This document shows, one piece after another, positions 1 through 8,655 of a DNA stretch of 64,000 bases (position 1 is the first letter of the stretch; every line of letters begins with the position of its first letter). The stretch covers positions 1,426,001 through 1,490,000 of the forward strand of contig NZ_CP113519.1 of NCBI RefSeq assembly GCF_026723825.1, in the 5' to 3' direction. The translations under genes and the position numbers were made by a program. The notes beneath the pieces are model-generated. The model ran no database searches, was not told where the DNA came from, and saw only the letters and a list, made by a program, of their open reading frames with translations. This stretch comes from Pseudomonas sp. GOM7. GTDB lineage: Bacteria; Pseudomonadota; Gammaproteobacteria; Pseudomonadales; Pseudomonadaceae.

Positions 1-242
1 AGGCTTATTATAAGGATAAGGCACTAAATATACCTCATACGGCGAAAATGATTCTTCAAAAAATATATAGCGCCCAGGGTGCGGTCGTGGCTTATGATGA
101 TCTATACGGTCTTGTTAAGAGCGGGCGTAATCCCCAAGGACTGCAGCAGCACTTCCGAACTATACGAGTGGCCTTGCAGGAGGTGGCCGCGGACGGAAAT
201 ATAGATGTGGTGCGAATGAAGGGCGCAAGATGGCAGGGGTAG
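1..242 (+). CDS. Response regulator C-terminal winged-helix domain (partial, cut at left edge)
   Basis: The frame is open from the left edge (codons from base 3) to a stop at 240-242, so this is the 3' end of a longer gene. The visible 79 residues resemble an OmpR/PhoB-type effector domain: a helix that should recognise DNA (around QHFRTIRVALQEV) followed by the hairpin ending VVRMKGARWQG, where family members read TVRGVGYRL. The receiver domain lies outside the window. The histidine kinase starts 13 bases before this stop, so the two are translationally coupled and very probably a cognate pair. Base composition is AT-richer than the genes to the right. The winged-helix assignment is inference from fold pattern; a specific family name cannot be given. 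Confidence 0.6.
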   Translation, partial: AYYKDKALNIPHTAKMILQKIYSAQGAVVAYDDLYGLVKSGRNPQGLQQHFRTIRVALQEVAADGNIDVVRMKGARWQG

Positions 243-2332
243 CTATTGATCTTGCAAAGATTCGCATCAATCTTGCCAAAGCTAAAATTCGCGTATCGAT
301 CTATGGGGCAATTTTTCTCATTTTTATCGTAGTCTCGGTAGGTACCAAATTTACACTGGACTTGAGCTTCAACTCTATCGCCTCTCAGTATGAAGCACAT
401 ATCGACAGGACTCTTGAGAGAATTGCGTACGAGTACGACTCGCTTGATGGGCGTATTTCGCTTTTGAATATCAGCGCCCCTTCCGCTGGTATGCAAGGTA
501 TACCGCCGTATGTTCTGCCCATAGAATACGTGTCTGTGATGCCTGGCCATACGGAAGAGCTTAAGGCGCTGCCAAGCTGTAGCTACTCTCTCGACTCCTC
601 CAACAGAAATCGAGTCTGTGTTGGCGTGCTCAATAATAAGGAACCAGGGGCTATAGCCTATATCCGCGGCTCGTTCTCCACGAGCGATACGCTGGTTTCG
701 CCGAGGTATGTGGATAATCCTGCAACTGGTCATAGATTTATTGTGTCCATTAGTTCGCGGGGAAGGGTGGACGACTACACCATAACCTTCGATCCCTTGT
801 TGAGAAACCTGAAGGCGCCAGTACCCTATCTCTCCGAGGCTTGGAGCCTCACGGGTTTCAAGACTGGAAAGTCCAGGAACTTAGCATATGCCAGGGAGCC
901 CGAAATTAGAGGCCGAGTGCTCAAGGCCGAAAGATCGGGCGACTCTTCGGGGGATTACGAATTTATTTTTCAGGTTCCGTTATCTTCGTTCTTAGATGAT
1001 GCATATCGCGCGAACAAAGACTCGAGTCGTCCCTGGCCGCCCGAGGATATCTACGAGGCGAGAATAACGGTCTCCCTGCATAGACCTGGCGCAGGGGCAG
1101 AAGAGAAGATATTTGACTCAACCCAATTTCAGTCTGATCCAATATTCTCCCTTGATAATGCGCGCCGATATTTATCGCGTGGAGAGCAGCTATCTTTTCG
1201 ATCTAAGGGTGGTGAGGTGTACTCTGTCTTTCCTGATGTTACTGGGTATGCGGAGTCGGAAAAGGGAATACTCCAAGAGCTCTATGCCAAGGTTACCAAC
1301 TGGTTTATTAATTTTCTTGTTTCATCTCCGGTGGTCACCAAGGAATCAGTCATTGATGGTGGAGCAACTATCAGCATACAAGGGGATGCATCGAATGTGC
1401 TGACGGGGTGGAGAGAGGCCGCTGGTGCCAGTATTGCTTTCGCTTTCGTGCTATTTGCGCTCTTGATAGCTGTGCTGGTCTATCTGCAAATTTTTATTCT
1501 GTCGCCACTATACAAGGTCAGGAAGAATACGCTTTTTATGCGGGAAAAGTTTAGCGACAAAGATCGCAGAGATCCGCCTTACTCCATAAGTTCAAGTAAA
1601 AGTGAGATTGGTGTTCTTTGGGAGAATATCCAGGAACTTCATCAAGCCTTAACGTCAGCGAATGAGATCTCGACGGAGAAAGCGAATAGGGAGAGAGAGC
1701 TTATGCTGTCGCTTGGACACGAGATCAGGTCGCCGCTGCAGAGCCTCATATCGCGGCATCCGGATGCGAGGGACGCTGACCGGAGGGATATAGACCGGAT
1801 TTCATTTGCGTTGGAAACTCTGTCCGGAGCTTATGCTGAGAGCGATGCTGGCGGCGGACTCAAACGACATCCGAAGGATATCTTTGCAAGCTTACCTGCA
1901 AACACCACTAGCGAGAACGTCACAGAGTATCTAGTGAATGCCGCCGAGTCTCATCATATAGGAGGGATTGTATATGATGGTTCTGAAGAACCAGTCTATG
2001 CCCTGGCAAATGGGGATATGCTAGAGTCGGTGTTGGATGCTGTTATAAATAATGCAAATGATTTTAGAGATCCAGGTACGCCTATTGTGCTCTCTGTCGG
2101 GGTGGAGAATACGCACGTTGCAATTATAGTGGCCAATCAAGGTCCACCTATACCGGAAAATAAATTAGAGGAAATATTCAATTATGGTGTTTCCCTAAGA
2201 GCAGGCCCGGGGGGTCACTTGGGGCAGGGGCTTAACATGGTGCGGAGCTATGTCGCGAGCATGCAGGGAAAGGTTTCTGCTTTAAACGTCGGAAATGGGG
2301 TTGAGTTTAGAATTCGCCTCCTGAAAACCTGA
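230..2332 (+). CDS. Membrane sensor histidine kinase
   Basis: A 700-residue sensor kinase. A short cytoplasmic tail precedes TM1 (about 22-38). A large extracytoplasmic domain of roughly 350 residues follows, then TM2 (about 397-420) and a juxtamembrane linker. The H-box is GHEIRSPLQS with phospho-acceptor His497. The ATPase part has an N-box near residue 607 (NNANDF) and a G-box near 662 (GHLGQGLNMV). The ATG overlaps the upstream regulator gene by 13 bases, supporting one operon and a two-component pair. I recognise no known ligand fold in the periplasmic part, so the signal is unknown. Coding sequence is clearly AT-richer than neighbours (for example 27 G+C in the 60 bases from 1921), with rare-for-Pseudomonas codons such as ATA and AGA, suggesting horizontal acquisition. 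Confidence 0.88.
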   Translation: MAGVAIDLAKIRINLAKAKIRVSIYGAIFLIFIVVSVGTKFTLDLSFNSIASQYEAHIDRTLERIAYEYDSLDGRISLLNISAPSAGMQGIPPYVLPIEYVSVMPGHTEELKALPSCSYSLDSSNRNRVCVGVLNNKEPGAIAYIRGSFSTSDTLVSPRYVDNPATGHRFIVSISSRGRVDDYTITFDPLLRNLKAPVPYLSEAWSLTGFKTGKSRNLAYAREPEIRGRVLKAERSGDSSGDYEFIFQVPLSSFLDDAYRANKDSSRPWPPEDIYEARITVSLHRPGAGAEEKIFDSTQFQSDPIFSLDNARRYLSRGEQLSFRSKGGEVYSVFPDVTGYAESEKGILQELYAKVTNWFINFLVSSPVVTKESVIDGGATISIQGDASNVLTGWREAAGASIAFAFVLFALLIAVLVYLQIFILSPLYKVRKNTLFMREKFSDKDRRDPPYSISSSKSEIGVLWENIQELHQALTSANEISTEKANRERELMLSLGHEIRSPLQSLISRHPDARDADRRDIDRISFALETLSGAYAESDAGGGLKRHPKDIFASLPANTTSENVTEYLVNAAESHHIGGIVYDGSEEPVYALANGDMLESVLDAVINNANDFRDPGTPIVLSVGVENTHVAIIVANQGPPIPENKLEEIFNYGVSLRAGPGGHLGQGLNMVRSYVASMQGKVSALNVGNGVEFRIRLLKT

Positions 2333-2510
2333 GGCGGACTGGGGGCTGTGGTCAACGAAAACTGGATTAAATCGCCCCTAATTTCAGAGACATATCCGAG
2401 CGGCTGCTTCTGGCCGTTTTCTGCCGCAGCAAAGGTTGCCAGCGAGCCATGCAGCCAAGGGATGCTGAAAGGTACCGTAGCTGCGTAGCCAAGCGAGTCT
2501 GCAAGTAATC
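2333..2510. other. Intergenic stretch after the kinase gene
   Basis: No credible gene. It lies between two convergent units. It contains a GC-rich stretch around 2400-2450 (ggctgcttctggccg) that looks like an intergenic repeat fragment, but I cannot pair it with another copy in this window. Confidence 0.4.
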
Positions 2511-2556
2511 AAGCAAAAGGCCCCGCCAACCGATTAGCTGGCGGGGCCTTTTGCTT
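2511..2556 (-). terminator. Rho-independent terminator of the tct operon
   Basis: A perfect 18-bp inverted repeat (2511-2528 and 2539-2556) with a 10-base loop. The core is ggccccgcca/tggcggggcc and the outer arms are A/T-rich, giving a U-rich 3' arm in either direction. It sits 10 bases beyond the tctA stop and also faces the kinase gene, so it could serve both convergent units. Confidence 0.9.
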
Positions 2557-2566
2557 GCCGTCTGGC

Positions 2567-4087
2567 TCAGGTACGCAGAATCTCGTTGATCGCGCTGGGC
2601 TTGGGGCGCAGCGCGCTGAACACCTGCCAGAGCACGAAGGCCAGGGCCAGACCCAGGAAGGTGCCGGCGATGGGGTTGGTGAAGAAGTCGGCGAAGTTGC
2701 CATCCGACAGCATCAGGCCGCGACGCAGGTTGGTTTCCGCCATCGGCCCGAGGATGAAGCCGATGATGAACGGCGCCGCCGGCATACCGGCCTTGACGAA
2801 GCCATAGCCGAGCAGGCCGAACAGCAGGATCGACCAGACGTCGAACAAGCGGCTGGACAGGCCGAAGGCACCGACCACGCACAGCACCAGGATGATCGGC
2901 AGGAGGATGTGCTTGGGCACGTCGAGCAGCTTGATGAACAGGCGCAGGCCGTAGAATTCCATGAACAACATCATGACGGTGGCGACGATCAGCGCGGCGA
3001 AGATGGTGTACACCAGCGGGCCCTGGCTGATGAACAGCAGCGGGCCGGGTTGGATGCCGTGGATCAGGAAGCCACCGAGCATGATCGCGGTGACGGTGTC
3101 GCCAGGGATGCCCAGGGTCATCAGCGGCAGCATGGCGCCACCGATGCCGGCGTTGTTGGCCGTTTCGCTGGCTACCACGCCACCGATGTTGCCCTTGCCG
3201 TAGGTGTGGCCGTCCTTCGCACGCTTCTTGGCGATGATGTAGGACACCAGGTTGGAGGTGCCGGCACCGATGCCCGGGAGGATGCCGATGCCCAGGCCGA
3301 TCAGCCCGGAGCGGCCGGCGTTGGGCAGTTGTTCGCGGAACTCCTTGAGCGAGAAGCCGAAGCCCTTGATGTTCTTCATGCTCACCGACTTGGCCTTGCC
3401 CTGTACGGCATGACGGCCGGTTTCGGCTACCTTGATGATCTCGGCCACGGCAAACATGCCGATCATCACCGTGAGCATGGAGAAGCCGCCGTTCAGCTCG
3501 CTGAAGTCGAAGGTGAAGCGGCGGATGGCCTCCACCGGTGCGATGCCGACGGTGGACACGGCAATCCCCAGCGCACCGGCGAACAGCCCCTTGACCATGG
3601 AGCCGGCCGACAGGGTGGCGATCAGGGTCAGGGAGAACACGGCGATGGCAAAGTATTCATGCGGGCCGAAGCTCAGGGCCACCTTGGCCAGTTGCGGGGC
3701 GAGGAACATCAGCGCGACGATGCTGAAGATGGTGCCCAGGAAGGAGAAGACGATCCCTATACCCAGTGCCTTGACCCCATGGCCCTGTTCCATCAGTGGG
3801 CCGCCGTCGAACACCGTGGCGATGGAGGAGGGCGTACCGGGAATCTTCAACAGAATCGCCGAGATCAGACCGCCGGAGGTGGCACCGATGAACAGCGCCA
3901 CCAGCAGCGACAGGCCCGCCTGCGGGCCCATGGTGAACGTCAGCGGCAGGCACAGGGCTACCGCCATGGTGGCGGACAGGCCGGGTACGGCGCCGAACAC
4001 GATGCCCACGGCTACGCCGATGGCCATCAGCAGCATGATATGGATGGAGAAGACAGCACCGAAGCCTTGCTGCAGTAATTCGAGCAT
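2567..4087 (-). CDS. tctA: Tripartite tricarboxylate transporter, large permease subunit TctA
   Basis: A 506-residue, highly hydrophobic protein with about twelve membrane segments, the usual size for TctA. The conserved signature near the start is present (VPGLSATMAVAL, then GGLISAILLKIPGTPSS), with its counterpart in the second half (GIGAGTSNLVSYI ... LGIPGDTVTA). It is the conducting subunit of a secondary, binding-protein-dependent importer that works with small membrane protein TctB and periplasmic TctC. ATG 4085-4087 has a gaggat ribosome site. It is the last gene of the leftward gudD-tctC-tctB-tctA unit, 9 bases after tctB. Family members carry citrate and other carboxylates; import of an aldarate here is inferred from the operon. 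Confidence 0.93.
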   Translation of the reverse strand: MLELLQQGFGAVFSIHIMLLMAIGVAVGIVFGAVPGLSATMAVALCLPLTFTMGPQAGLSLLVALFIGATSGGLISAILLKIPGTPSSIATVFDGGPLMEQGHGVKALGIGIVFSFLGTIFSIVALMFLAPQLAKVALSFGPHEYFAIAVFSLTLIATLSAGSMVKGLFAGALGIAVSTVGIAPVEAIRRFTFDFSELNGGFSMLTVMIGMFAVAEIIKVAETGRHAVQGKAKSVSMKNIKGFGFSLKEFREQLPNAGRSGLIGLGIGILPGIGAGTSNLVSYIIAKKRAKDGHTYGKGNIGGVVASETANNAGIGGAMLPLMTLGIPGDTVTAIMLGGFLIHGIQPGPLLFISQGPLVYTIFAALIVATVMMLFMEFYGLRLFIKLLDVPKHILLPIILVLCVVGAFGLSSRLFDVWSILLFGLLGYGFVKAGMPAAPFIIGFILGPMAETNLRRGLMLSDGNFADFFTNPIAGTFLGLALAFVLWQVFSALRPKPSAINEILRT

Positions 4088-4096
4088 GGTCGATCC

Positions 4097-4603
4097 TCAG
4101 AGGAAGTCGTTCAGCAGGCCAGCGGGCAGCAACAGGTCGAAGGCCTCGCGGAACAGCAGGAAGATGACGGCCGAGCTGATCACGGCGATCAGGGCGTAGG
4201 TCAGGTGACGGACTTTCTGGTTCACCGGCGTCAGCACGATGAACTGCAGGTACAGGTACAGCGCGGTCATGATCGGGAAACCCACCGGGCCGAGCAGGGC
4301 CATGTAAGCGAGGATCAGGCCCAGCGTCTTGAACACCGTCCTGGGTTCGACGATCGCGGGAGCAGCGGTTTCGCTGCTGTCATCCTGGCTGGGGGCTTCG
4401 TTGTTCACTGCCGTCTTGCTGGCAAAGGCGCCGAGCACCTGCATCACGCCTAATAGCAGAAGCAGGCCGGAGAGCAGGACGGGAAGGGTGGCGGCGTCGA
4501 CGCCGGCGTGCCCGGGCAGTTGGTAACTCATCGCCATGTAGCCGATGCTGGCGACCAGCATGGCGACGCCGATGATCAGTTCTTTCTTGTTCAGGGTGCT
4601 CAT
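4097..4603 (-). CDS. tctB: Tripartite tricarboxylate transporter, small membrane subunit TctB
   Basis: A 168-residue protein with four predicted membrane segments: near residues 11-28, 40-62, 93-128 as a pair-like block, and 137-155. This is the typical TctB size and topology. A hydrophilic acidic loop around residues 65-88 (NNEAPSQDDSS) separates the first and second pairs. TctB sequences are poorly conserved, so the call rests mainly on position between tctC and tctA and on topology. It follows tctC after 66 bases and precedes tctA by 9. Confidence 0.87.
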   Translation of the reverse strand: MSTLNKKELIIGVAMLVASIGYMAMSYQLPGHAGVDAATLPVLLSGLLLLLGVMQVLGAFASKTAVNNEAPSQDDSSETAAPAIVEPRTVFKTLGLILAYMALLGPVGFPIMTALYLYLQFIVLTPVNQKVRHLTYALIAVISSAVIFLLFREAFDLLLPAGLLNDFL

Positions 4604-4669
4604 CGCATGCCTCGATGTTCTGAGGTGCGATGCGGGCCAGCCTGATGCCAGCCCGCATCACTTGAGGGC

Positions 4670-5647
4670 TTACTTGGCCTTGCGCAGCTCATCCTTGAAC
4701 TGCATGAAATCGTCGCGGGTCTTGGCCAGGATGGCCTTGGCTTCTTCGGTGGGATAGAAGGCGACCGGCTGCTTGAACTTCTTCAGATCCTCGGCGTACT
4801 CGGGCACTTCGGTGATCTGCTTCATCAGGTCGGACATCTTCTTGACGATGGCTGGGTCGGTGCCCTTCGGGAAGGCCACGATGTAGGGCTTGTCCATGGT
4901 GATGTCCAGGCCCTGTTCCTTGAGGGTCGGTACATCGCCAATCATGGGGTTACGCTCGGCGTTGGGCTGGCCCAGTGCGACCATCTGCCCGCCCTGGACA
5001 TAGTCCTGCACCGAGCCATAGGTGATGGCGCCCATGTCCAGGCGACCGCCGAGCATGCCGACCACGCGGTCGGATACGGTGCCGCCGTCGACCATCTTCA
5101 GCTTGATGCCGGCGAGTTTTTCCAGCATCAGGCCCTGCAGGTGGGAGAAGCTGCCCATCTCGGTGCCATAGGTGATGCTGCCCGGATTGGCCTTGGACTT
5201 GTCGATCAGGTCTTGCATGTTGGTCACGCCGGATTGCTTGGAGGCGACGAACACGGTGCTCTTGTCGACGCCGGCGATGCAGGACACGTCGAAGGTCTCA
5301 TAGCTGTCTTCGGTCAGCCCGGCGACCTCGTTGACGATCATTTGGCCCGGATGGGTAAAGAGAATGGTGTTGCCATCCGGCGCTGCGCCCTTGACCTGTT
5401 CGGCCGCCAGGGTGCCACCGCCACCAGCGACGTTGGTCACCACCATGGTCTTGCCGGTGATCTGGTTGAAGTACTTGGCCATCATGCGGGCGTTGAAGTC
5501 GGTATCGCCGCCGGGGTTGGCGATGACCACCACCTGGATCGGGCGGGTCGGCCAGTTGACCTCATCGGCGAAGGTGGCCGCATGGCTGACCAGGGCACCG
5601 ATGCCGACGACGGCAGAAAGAAGGGAGGCGCGGAATGTTTTTTTCAT
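4670..5647 (-). CDS. tctC: Tripartite tricarboxylate transporter substrate-binding protein TctC
   Basis: A 325-residue periplasmic binding protein of the Bug/TctC family. A Sec signal peptide covers about residues 1-27 (MKKTFRAS... ending SHAATFADE). The mature protein begins with the family pattern WPTRPIQVVVIANPGG and continues with VTNVAGGGGTLAAEQVKGAAPDG, the loop that closes on the carboxylate ligand. It would bind the substrate in the periplasm and deliver it to TctAB. It lies 36 bases downstream of a glucarate dehydratase gene in the same orientation, so a hexarate such as D-glucarate is the likely ligand by context. Family members also bind aromatic acids and tricarboxylates, so the ligand is not settled. 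Confidence 0.93.
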   Translation of the reverse strand: MKKTFRASLLSAVVGIGALVSHAATFADEVNWPTRPIQVVVIANPGGDTDFNARMMAKYFNQITGKTMVVTNVAGGGGTLAAEQVKGAAPDGNTILFTHPGQMIVNEVAGLTEDSYETFDVSCIAGVDKSTVFVASKQSGVTNMQDLIDKSKANPGSITYGTEMGSFSHLQGLMLEKLAGIKLKMVDGGTVSDRVVGMLGGRLDMGAITYGSVQDYVQGGQMVALGQPNAERNPMIGDVPTLKEQGLDITMDKPYIVAFPKGTDPAIVKKMSDLMKQITEVPEYAEDLKKFKQPVAFYPTEEAKAILAKTRDDFMQFKDELRKAK

Positions 5648-5683
5648 TGGAATGCTCCGGATGGTGAATCGAAGTCGCGTGAG

Positions 5684-7078
5684 TCAGTCGCGACCGAGGC
5701 TGGGACGTTTCGGGTGGTATTGCCAACCCGGAACCAGGTATTGCATGGCCATGGCGTCGTCACGCGCGCCGTTGGCCACCTTCTTGTAAAGCTCGTGAGC
5801 GGCCATGATCCGCTCCATGTCCGGCTCGATGCCGAGGCCGGGCTTGTCGGTTACCCGCACCTGGCCGCCGATGATCTGCAGCGGCTCGCGGGTCAGGCGC
5901 TCGGTGCCTTCCTGCCAGATCCAGTGGGTGTCGATGGCGGTGACGCGACCCGGCACGGCTGCGGCGGCATGGGTGAACATGGCCAGGGAAATGTCGAAGT
6001 GGTTGTTGGAGTGCGAACCCCAGGTCAGGCCGAATTCTTCGCACACCTGGCCGAGGCGTACTGCACCCTGCATGGTCCAGAAGTGCGGGTCGGCCAGGGG
6101 GATGTCGACAGCTTCCAGGCGCAGCGAGTGGCCCATCTGCCGCCAGTCGGTGGCGACCATGTTGGTGGCGGTGGGGATGCCGGTGGCGCGCTTGAACTCG
6201 GCCATCACCTCGCGGCCCGAGTAGCCGTTCTCCGGGCCGCAGGGATCCTCGGCGTAGGCCAGCACATGGCCTTGTCCCTGACACAGGGCGATGGCTTCAT
6301 CCAGTGACCAGGCGCCATTGGGGTCGAGGGTGACGCGAGCCTCCGGGAAGCACGCCTTGATCGCGCGGATCGCGTCCATTTCCTCGGCGCCGCGCATCAC
6401 CCCGCCCTTGAGCTTGAAGTCGTTGAAGCCATAGCGCGCATGCGCCGCTTCGGCCAGGCGGGCGATGGCTTCCGGGGCCATCGCAGCCTGGTGGCGCAGG
6501 TGGTACCAGTCATCCGCCGAGCCTTTGCCGGCGAGGTAGGGCAGGTCGGTACGCTGACGATCACCTATATAGAAGAGGTAGGCGAGCATCGGAACGCTAT
6601 CGCGTTGCTGGCCGCTGCCAAGCAGTTCGCAGGCAGGTACGCCCAGGTGCTGGCCGAGCAGATCGAGCAGCGCGGCTTCGATAGCAGTGATCACGTTATC
6701 CAGGCGCAGGTTGATCTCGTGCGGTTGCTTGAGCACGCGTGCTTCGGCTTCCGAGGTGACCTGGTGCCGGGTGGTCTGCGGCCCCTTGGCCGGCCCGGCG
6801 ATGGCCTGGCGCAGGCTGTTGAGAATGCTGTTGTAGCGGCCGAGCGGCTGGCCGATCACCCGTTCGCGGCAGCGCTCCAGTGCCTGACGAATACCTTCAC
6901 CACCTGGCACTTCACCGCAACCCGTGTTACCGGCGCTGTCCTTGAGCAGTACCAGATTGCGGGTGAAGTAGGGGGCATGGGCGCCACACAGATTGAGCAG
7001 CATGCTGTCATGGCCGGCGACCGGGATGACCTGCATGTCGACGATCTGTGGCGTGCTGTGGCGGGAGGCTTCGTACAT
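5684..7078 (-). CDS. gudD: Glucarate dehydratase, paralogue 1
   Basis: An enolase-superfamily dehydratase that converts D-glucarate (and often L-idarate) to 5-dehydro-4-deoxy-D-glucarate. I start at ATG 7076-7078 (464 residues, [13 protein letters not shown]), because residues further upstream do not resemble the family. An internal ATG at MQVIPVAG is the main alternative. Catalytic features are present: KxK in DFKLKGG (Lys222/Lys224), TLDPNG with metal-binding Asp and Asn, EDPCGPENG with a metal-binding Glu, TNMVATD, and GSHSNNHFD with the catalytic His. It is therefore unlikely to be an inactive GudX-type relative. Compared with paralogue 2 it has an extra loop around 102-125. It heads the leftward operon with tctCBA. 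Confidence 0.93.
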   Translation of the reverse strand: MYEASRHSTPQIVDMQVIPVAGHDSMLLNLCGAHAPYFTRNLVLLKDSAGNTGCGEVPGGEGIRQALERCRERVIGQPLGRYNSILNSLRQAIAGPAKGPQTTRHQVTSEAEARVLKQPHEINLRLDNVITAIEAALLDLLGQHLGVPACELLGSGQQRDSVPMLAYLFYIGDRQRTDLPYLAGKGSADDWYHLRHQAAMAPEAIARLAEAAHARYGFNDFKLKGGVMRGAEEMDAIRAIKACFPEARVTLDPNGAWSLDEAIALCQGQGHVLAYAEDPCGPENGYSGREVMAEFKRATGIPTATNMVATDWRQMGHSLRLEAVDIPLADPHFWTMQGAVRLGQVCEEFGLTWGSHSNNHFDISLAMFTHAAAAVPGRVTAIDTHWIWQEGTERLTREPLQIIGGQVRVTDKPGLGIEPDMERIMAAHELYKKVANGARDDAMAMQYLVPGWQYHPKRPSLGRD

Positions 7079-7336
7079 CTTGGCTGGGGCTCCGAAACTG
7101 GCGCGGCCCTTGGCCGCAATGGCGAAGGTACGGTTCAGTCGTGCGCCGGGGTCGGCAGGCGATCCTCGCGGCGGCAAGTGAGAGCATGGGCATGGACGGC
7201 AACGAAGCCTGTACGGATTGCGCTGTTCGGGCGGCTGCTGGCGTCGGTGCAATGACCAGCACGATGGCAGGGCAGGGCGGCAATGAAGGTCTGTGACATG
7301 ACCTGGGCCTCGCTTGTTTTTATTGGTTTGTCATAG

Positions 7337-7349
7337 GTTGTCGTATGAC
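7337..7349 (+). promoter_or_regulatory. Putative operator, copy 1 (GTTGTCGTATGAC)
   Basis: GTTGTCGTATGAC contains GTCGTATGAC, a near-palindrome of the form GTC-RTAY-GAC. It matches the reverse complement of the site at 7555-7567 at 10 of 13 positions, the differences all being transitions (consensus GTTRTCGTAYRAC). The form is typical of GntR/FadR-family operators. It lies nearer the leftward gudD-tct operon. Confidence 0.5.
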
Positions 7350-7554
7350 TTGGCGAAATTAGTACCAGTCCGATCCTGACCTGTCAACGCTGTTTTGCTT
7401 GCTGATGATAACCCTGCTGCTGCTCGAGAGGCGTGTTGAGCGCATCCTCTGTATCTGAATTTCCTTGATAACACGGGGCCGTGCGTTGAAAGTTGAGGGA
7501 TGCGAGGAAGCGCTACGACGAACGGTGAATGGAAAAACTGGTGTTTTTTTATTT

Positions 7555-7567
7555 GTTGTACGATAAC
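7555..7567 (-). promoter_or_regulatory. Putative operator, copy 2 (GTTATCGTACAAC on the minus strand)
   Basis: Read on the minus strand this is GTTATCGTACAAC, the partner of the 7337 site. It lies 61 bases before the kdgD start codon, a position where a repressor would overlap the promoter or early transcript. Confidence 0.5.
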
Positions 7568-7628
7568 GTATCTCTACAGCCGAGGCTGACGCCATTTCTC
7601 ACAACTCGCATTACAGGGTGTTCGCACA

Positions 7629-8540
7629 ATGAATCCACAAGAACTCAAGTCCATCCTCTCTTCCGGTCTGCTGTCTTTCCCGGTGACCGACTTCGATGCT
7701 GCCGGTAATTTCAACCAGGCTGGCTATGTCCGCCGCCTCGAGTGGCTGGCACCTTACGGCGCCTCCGCCCTGTTCGCAGCCGGCGGTACGGGCGAGTTCT
7801 TCTCCCTGGCGCCGGACGAATACAGCGCCGTGATCAAGACCGCCGTGGACACCTGCGAGAAGTCCGTGCCCATCCTGGCTGGCGTTGGTGGCCCGACCCG
7901 CGTGGCCATCCAGATGGCGCAGGAAGCCGAGCGCCTGGGCGCCAAGGGCCTGCTGCTGCTGCCGCATTACCTGACCGAAGCCTCGCAGGACGGCGTTGCC
8001 GCGCATGTCGAGCAGGTGTGCAAATCGGTGAAGATCGGTGTGGTGGTCTACAACCGCAATGTTTGCCGTCTCAACGCCAGCCTGCTGGAGCAGGTCGCCG
8101 AGCGTTGCCCGAACCTGATCGGCTACAAGGACGGCCTGGGCGATATCGAGCTGATGGTGTCGATCCGTCGTCGTCTGGGTGAGCGCCTGACCTACCTCGG
8201 TGGCCTGCCGACTGCCGAAGTTTACGCCGCGGCCTACAAGGCTTTGGGTGTACCGGTATATTCCTCGGCCGTGTTCAACTTCATCCCGAAAACCGCCATG
8301 GCCTTCTACAAGGCCATCTCCGCCGACGATCACGCCACCGTTGGCAAACTGATCGACGATTTCTTCCTGCCGTACCTGGACATCCGTAACCGCAAGGCCG
8401 GTTATGCGGTGAGCATCGTCAAGGCCGGTGCCAAGATCGTCGGTTACGATGCCGGCCCGGTACGTGCACCGCTGACCGATCTGCTGCCGGACGAGTACGA
8501 AGCCCTGGCCAAGCTGATCGAAGCGCAAGGCGCGCAGTAA
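7629..8540 (+). CDS. kdgD: 5-dehydro-4-deoxyglucarate dehydratase
   Basis: A 303-residue class I aldolase-like (DapA/NAL superfamily TIM barrel) enzyme. It dehydrates and decarboxylates 5-dehydro-4-deoxy-D-glucarate to 2-oxoglutarate semialdehyde, CO2 and water in the cytoplasm. The Schiff-base lysine is Lys167 in GYKDGLGD. The GTGEF motif ([11 protein letters not shown]) binds the carboxylate of the substrate, and VVYNRN carries the conserved tyrosine. Full family length; ATG with a cagggtg sequence about 9 bases upstream. It is the first gene of the rightward operon and takes the product of GudD and GarD. The next enzyme, 2-oxoglutarate semialdehyde dehydrogenase, is not seen in this window. 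Confidence 0.96.
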   Translation: MNPQELKSILSSGLLSFPVTDFDAAGNFNQAGYVRRLEWLAPYGASALFAAGGTGEFFSLAPDEYSAVIKTAVDTCEKSVPILAGVGGPTRVAIQMAQEAERLGAKGLLLLPHYLTEASQDGVAAHVEQVCKSVKIGVVVYNRNVCRLNASLLEQVAERCPNLIGYKDGLGDIELMVSIRRRLGERLTYLGGLPTAEVYAAAYKALGVPVYSSAVFNFIPKTAMAFYKAISADDHATVGKLIDDFFLPYLDIRNRKAGYAVSIVKAGAKIVGYDAGPVRAPLTDLLPDEYEALAKLIEAQGAQ

Positions 8541-8585
8541 TACCGCTATCGGTTCCTCATGCCTTGAGCGACCACTAGCCTTGGC

Positions 8586-8609
8586 GCCGCGCCCGTTTAC
8601 GGGCGCGGC
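8586..8609 (+). promoter_or_regulatory. Intercistronic hairpin between kdgD and gudD
   Basis: A perfect 10-bp GC stem (gccgcgcccg/cgggcgcggc) with a 4-base loop, 45 bases after the kdgD stop and without a T tract. It is more likely to stabilise or attenuate the kdgD message than to end it. Confidence 0.5.
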
Positions 8610-8655
8610 CGCGTTGAATGATCATCCAACCCATAAGAACAACAGGGTAACGCTC

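Larger units (their letters stand above)
7079..7628. promoter_or_regulatory. Divergent promoter region between the two aldarate operons
   Basis: A 550-base non-coding region separating gudD paralogue 1 (leftward) from kdgD (rightward). It must hold both promoters. The central part (about 7310-7590) is AT-richer than the flanks. Two related 13-bp near-palindromes at 7337-7349 and 7555-7567 are the only clear regulatory elements. I could not assign -35/-10 hexamers with confidence. Open frames crossing the 7079-7250 part look like chance readings. Confidence 0.75.

Noticed and set aside
2555..4078. A 507-residue open frame antisense to tctA
   Set aside because: It is a mirror of a GC-rich gene: low-complexity (rich in His, Gln, Ala, Asp), no family motifs, and tctA is unmistakable on the other strand.
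5684..7078. GudX (inactive relative) as the identity of paralogue 1
   Set aside because: All catalytic and metal-binding motifs are intact, so an active dehydratase is more likely.
7079..7252. Longer start for glucarate dehydratase paralogue 1
   Set aside because: The extra 58 residues (Pro/Arg/Cys-rich) do not resemble any GudD and lie in the regulatory region.
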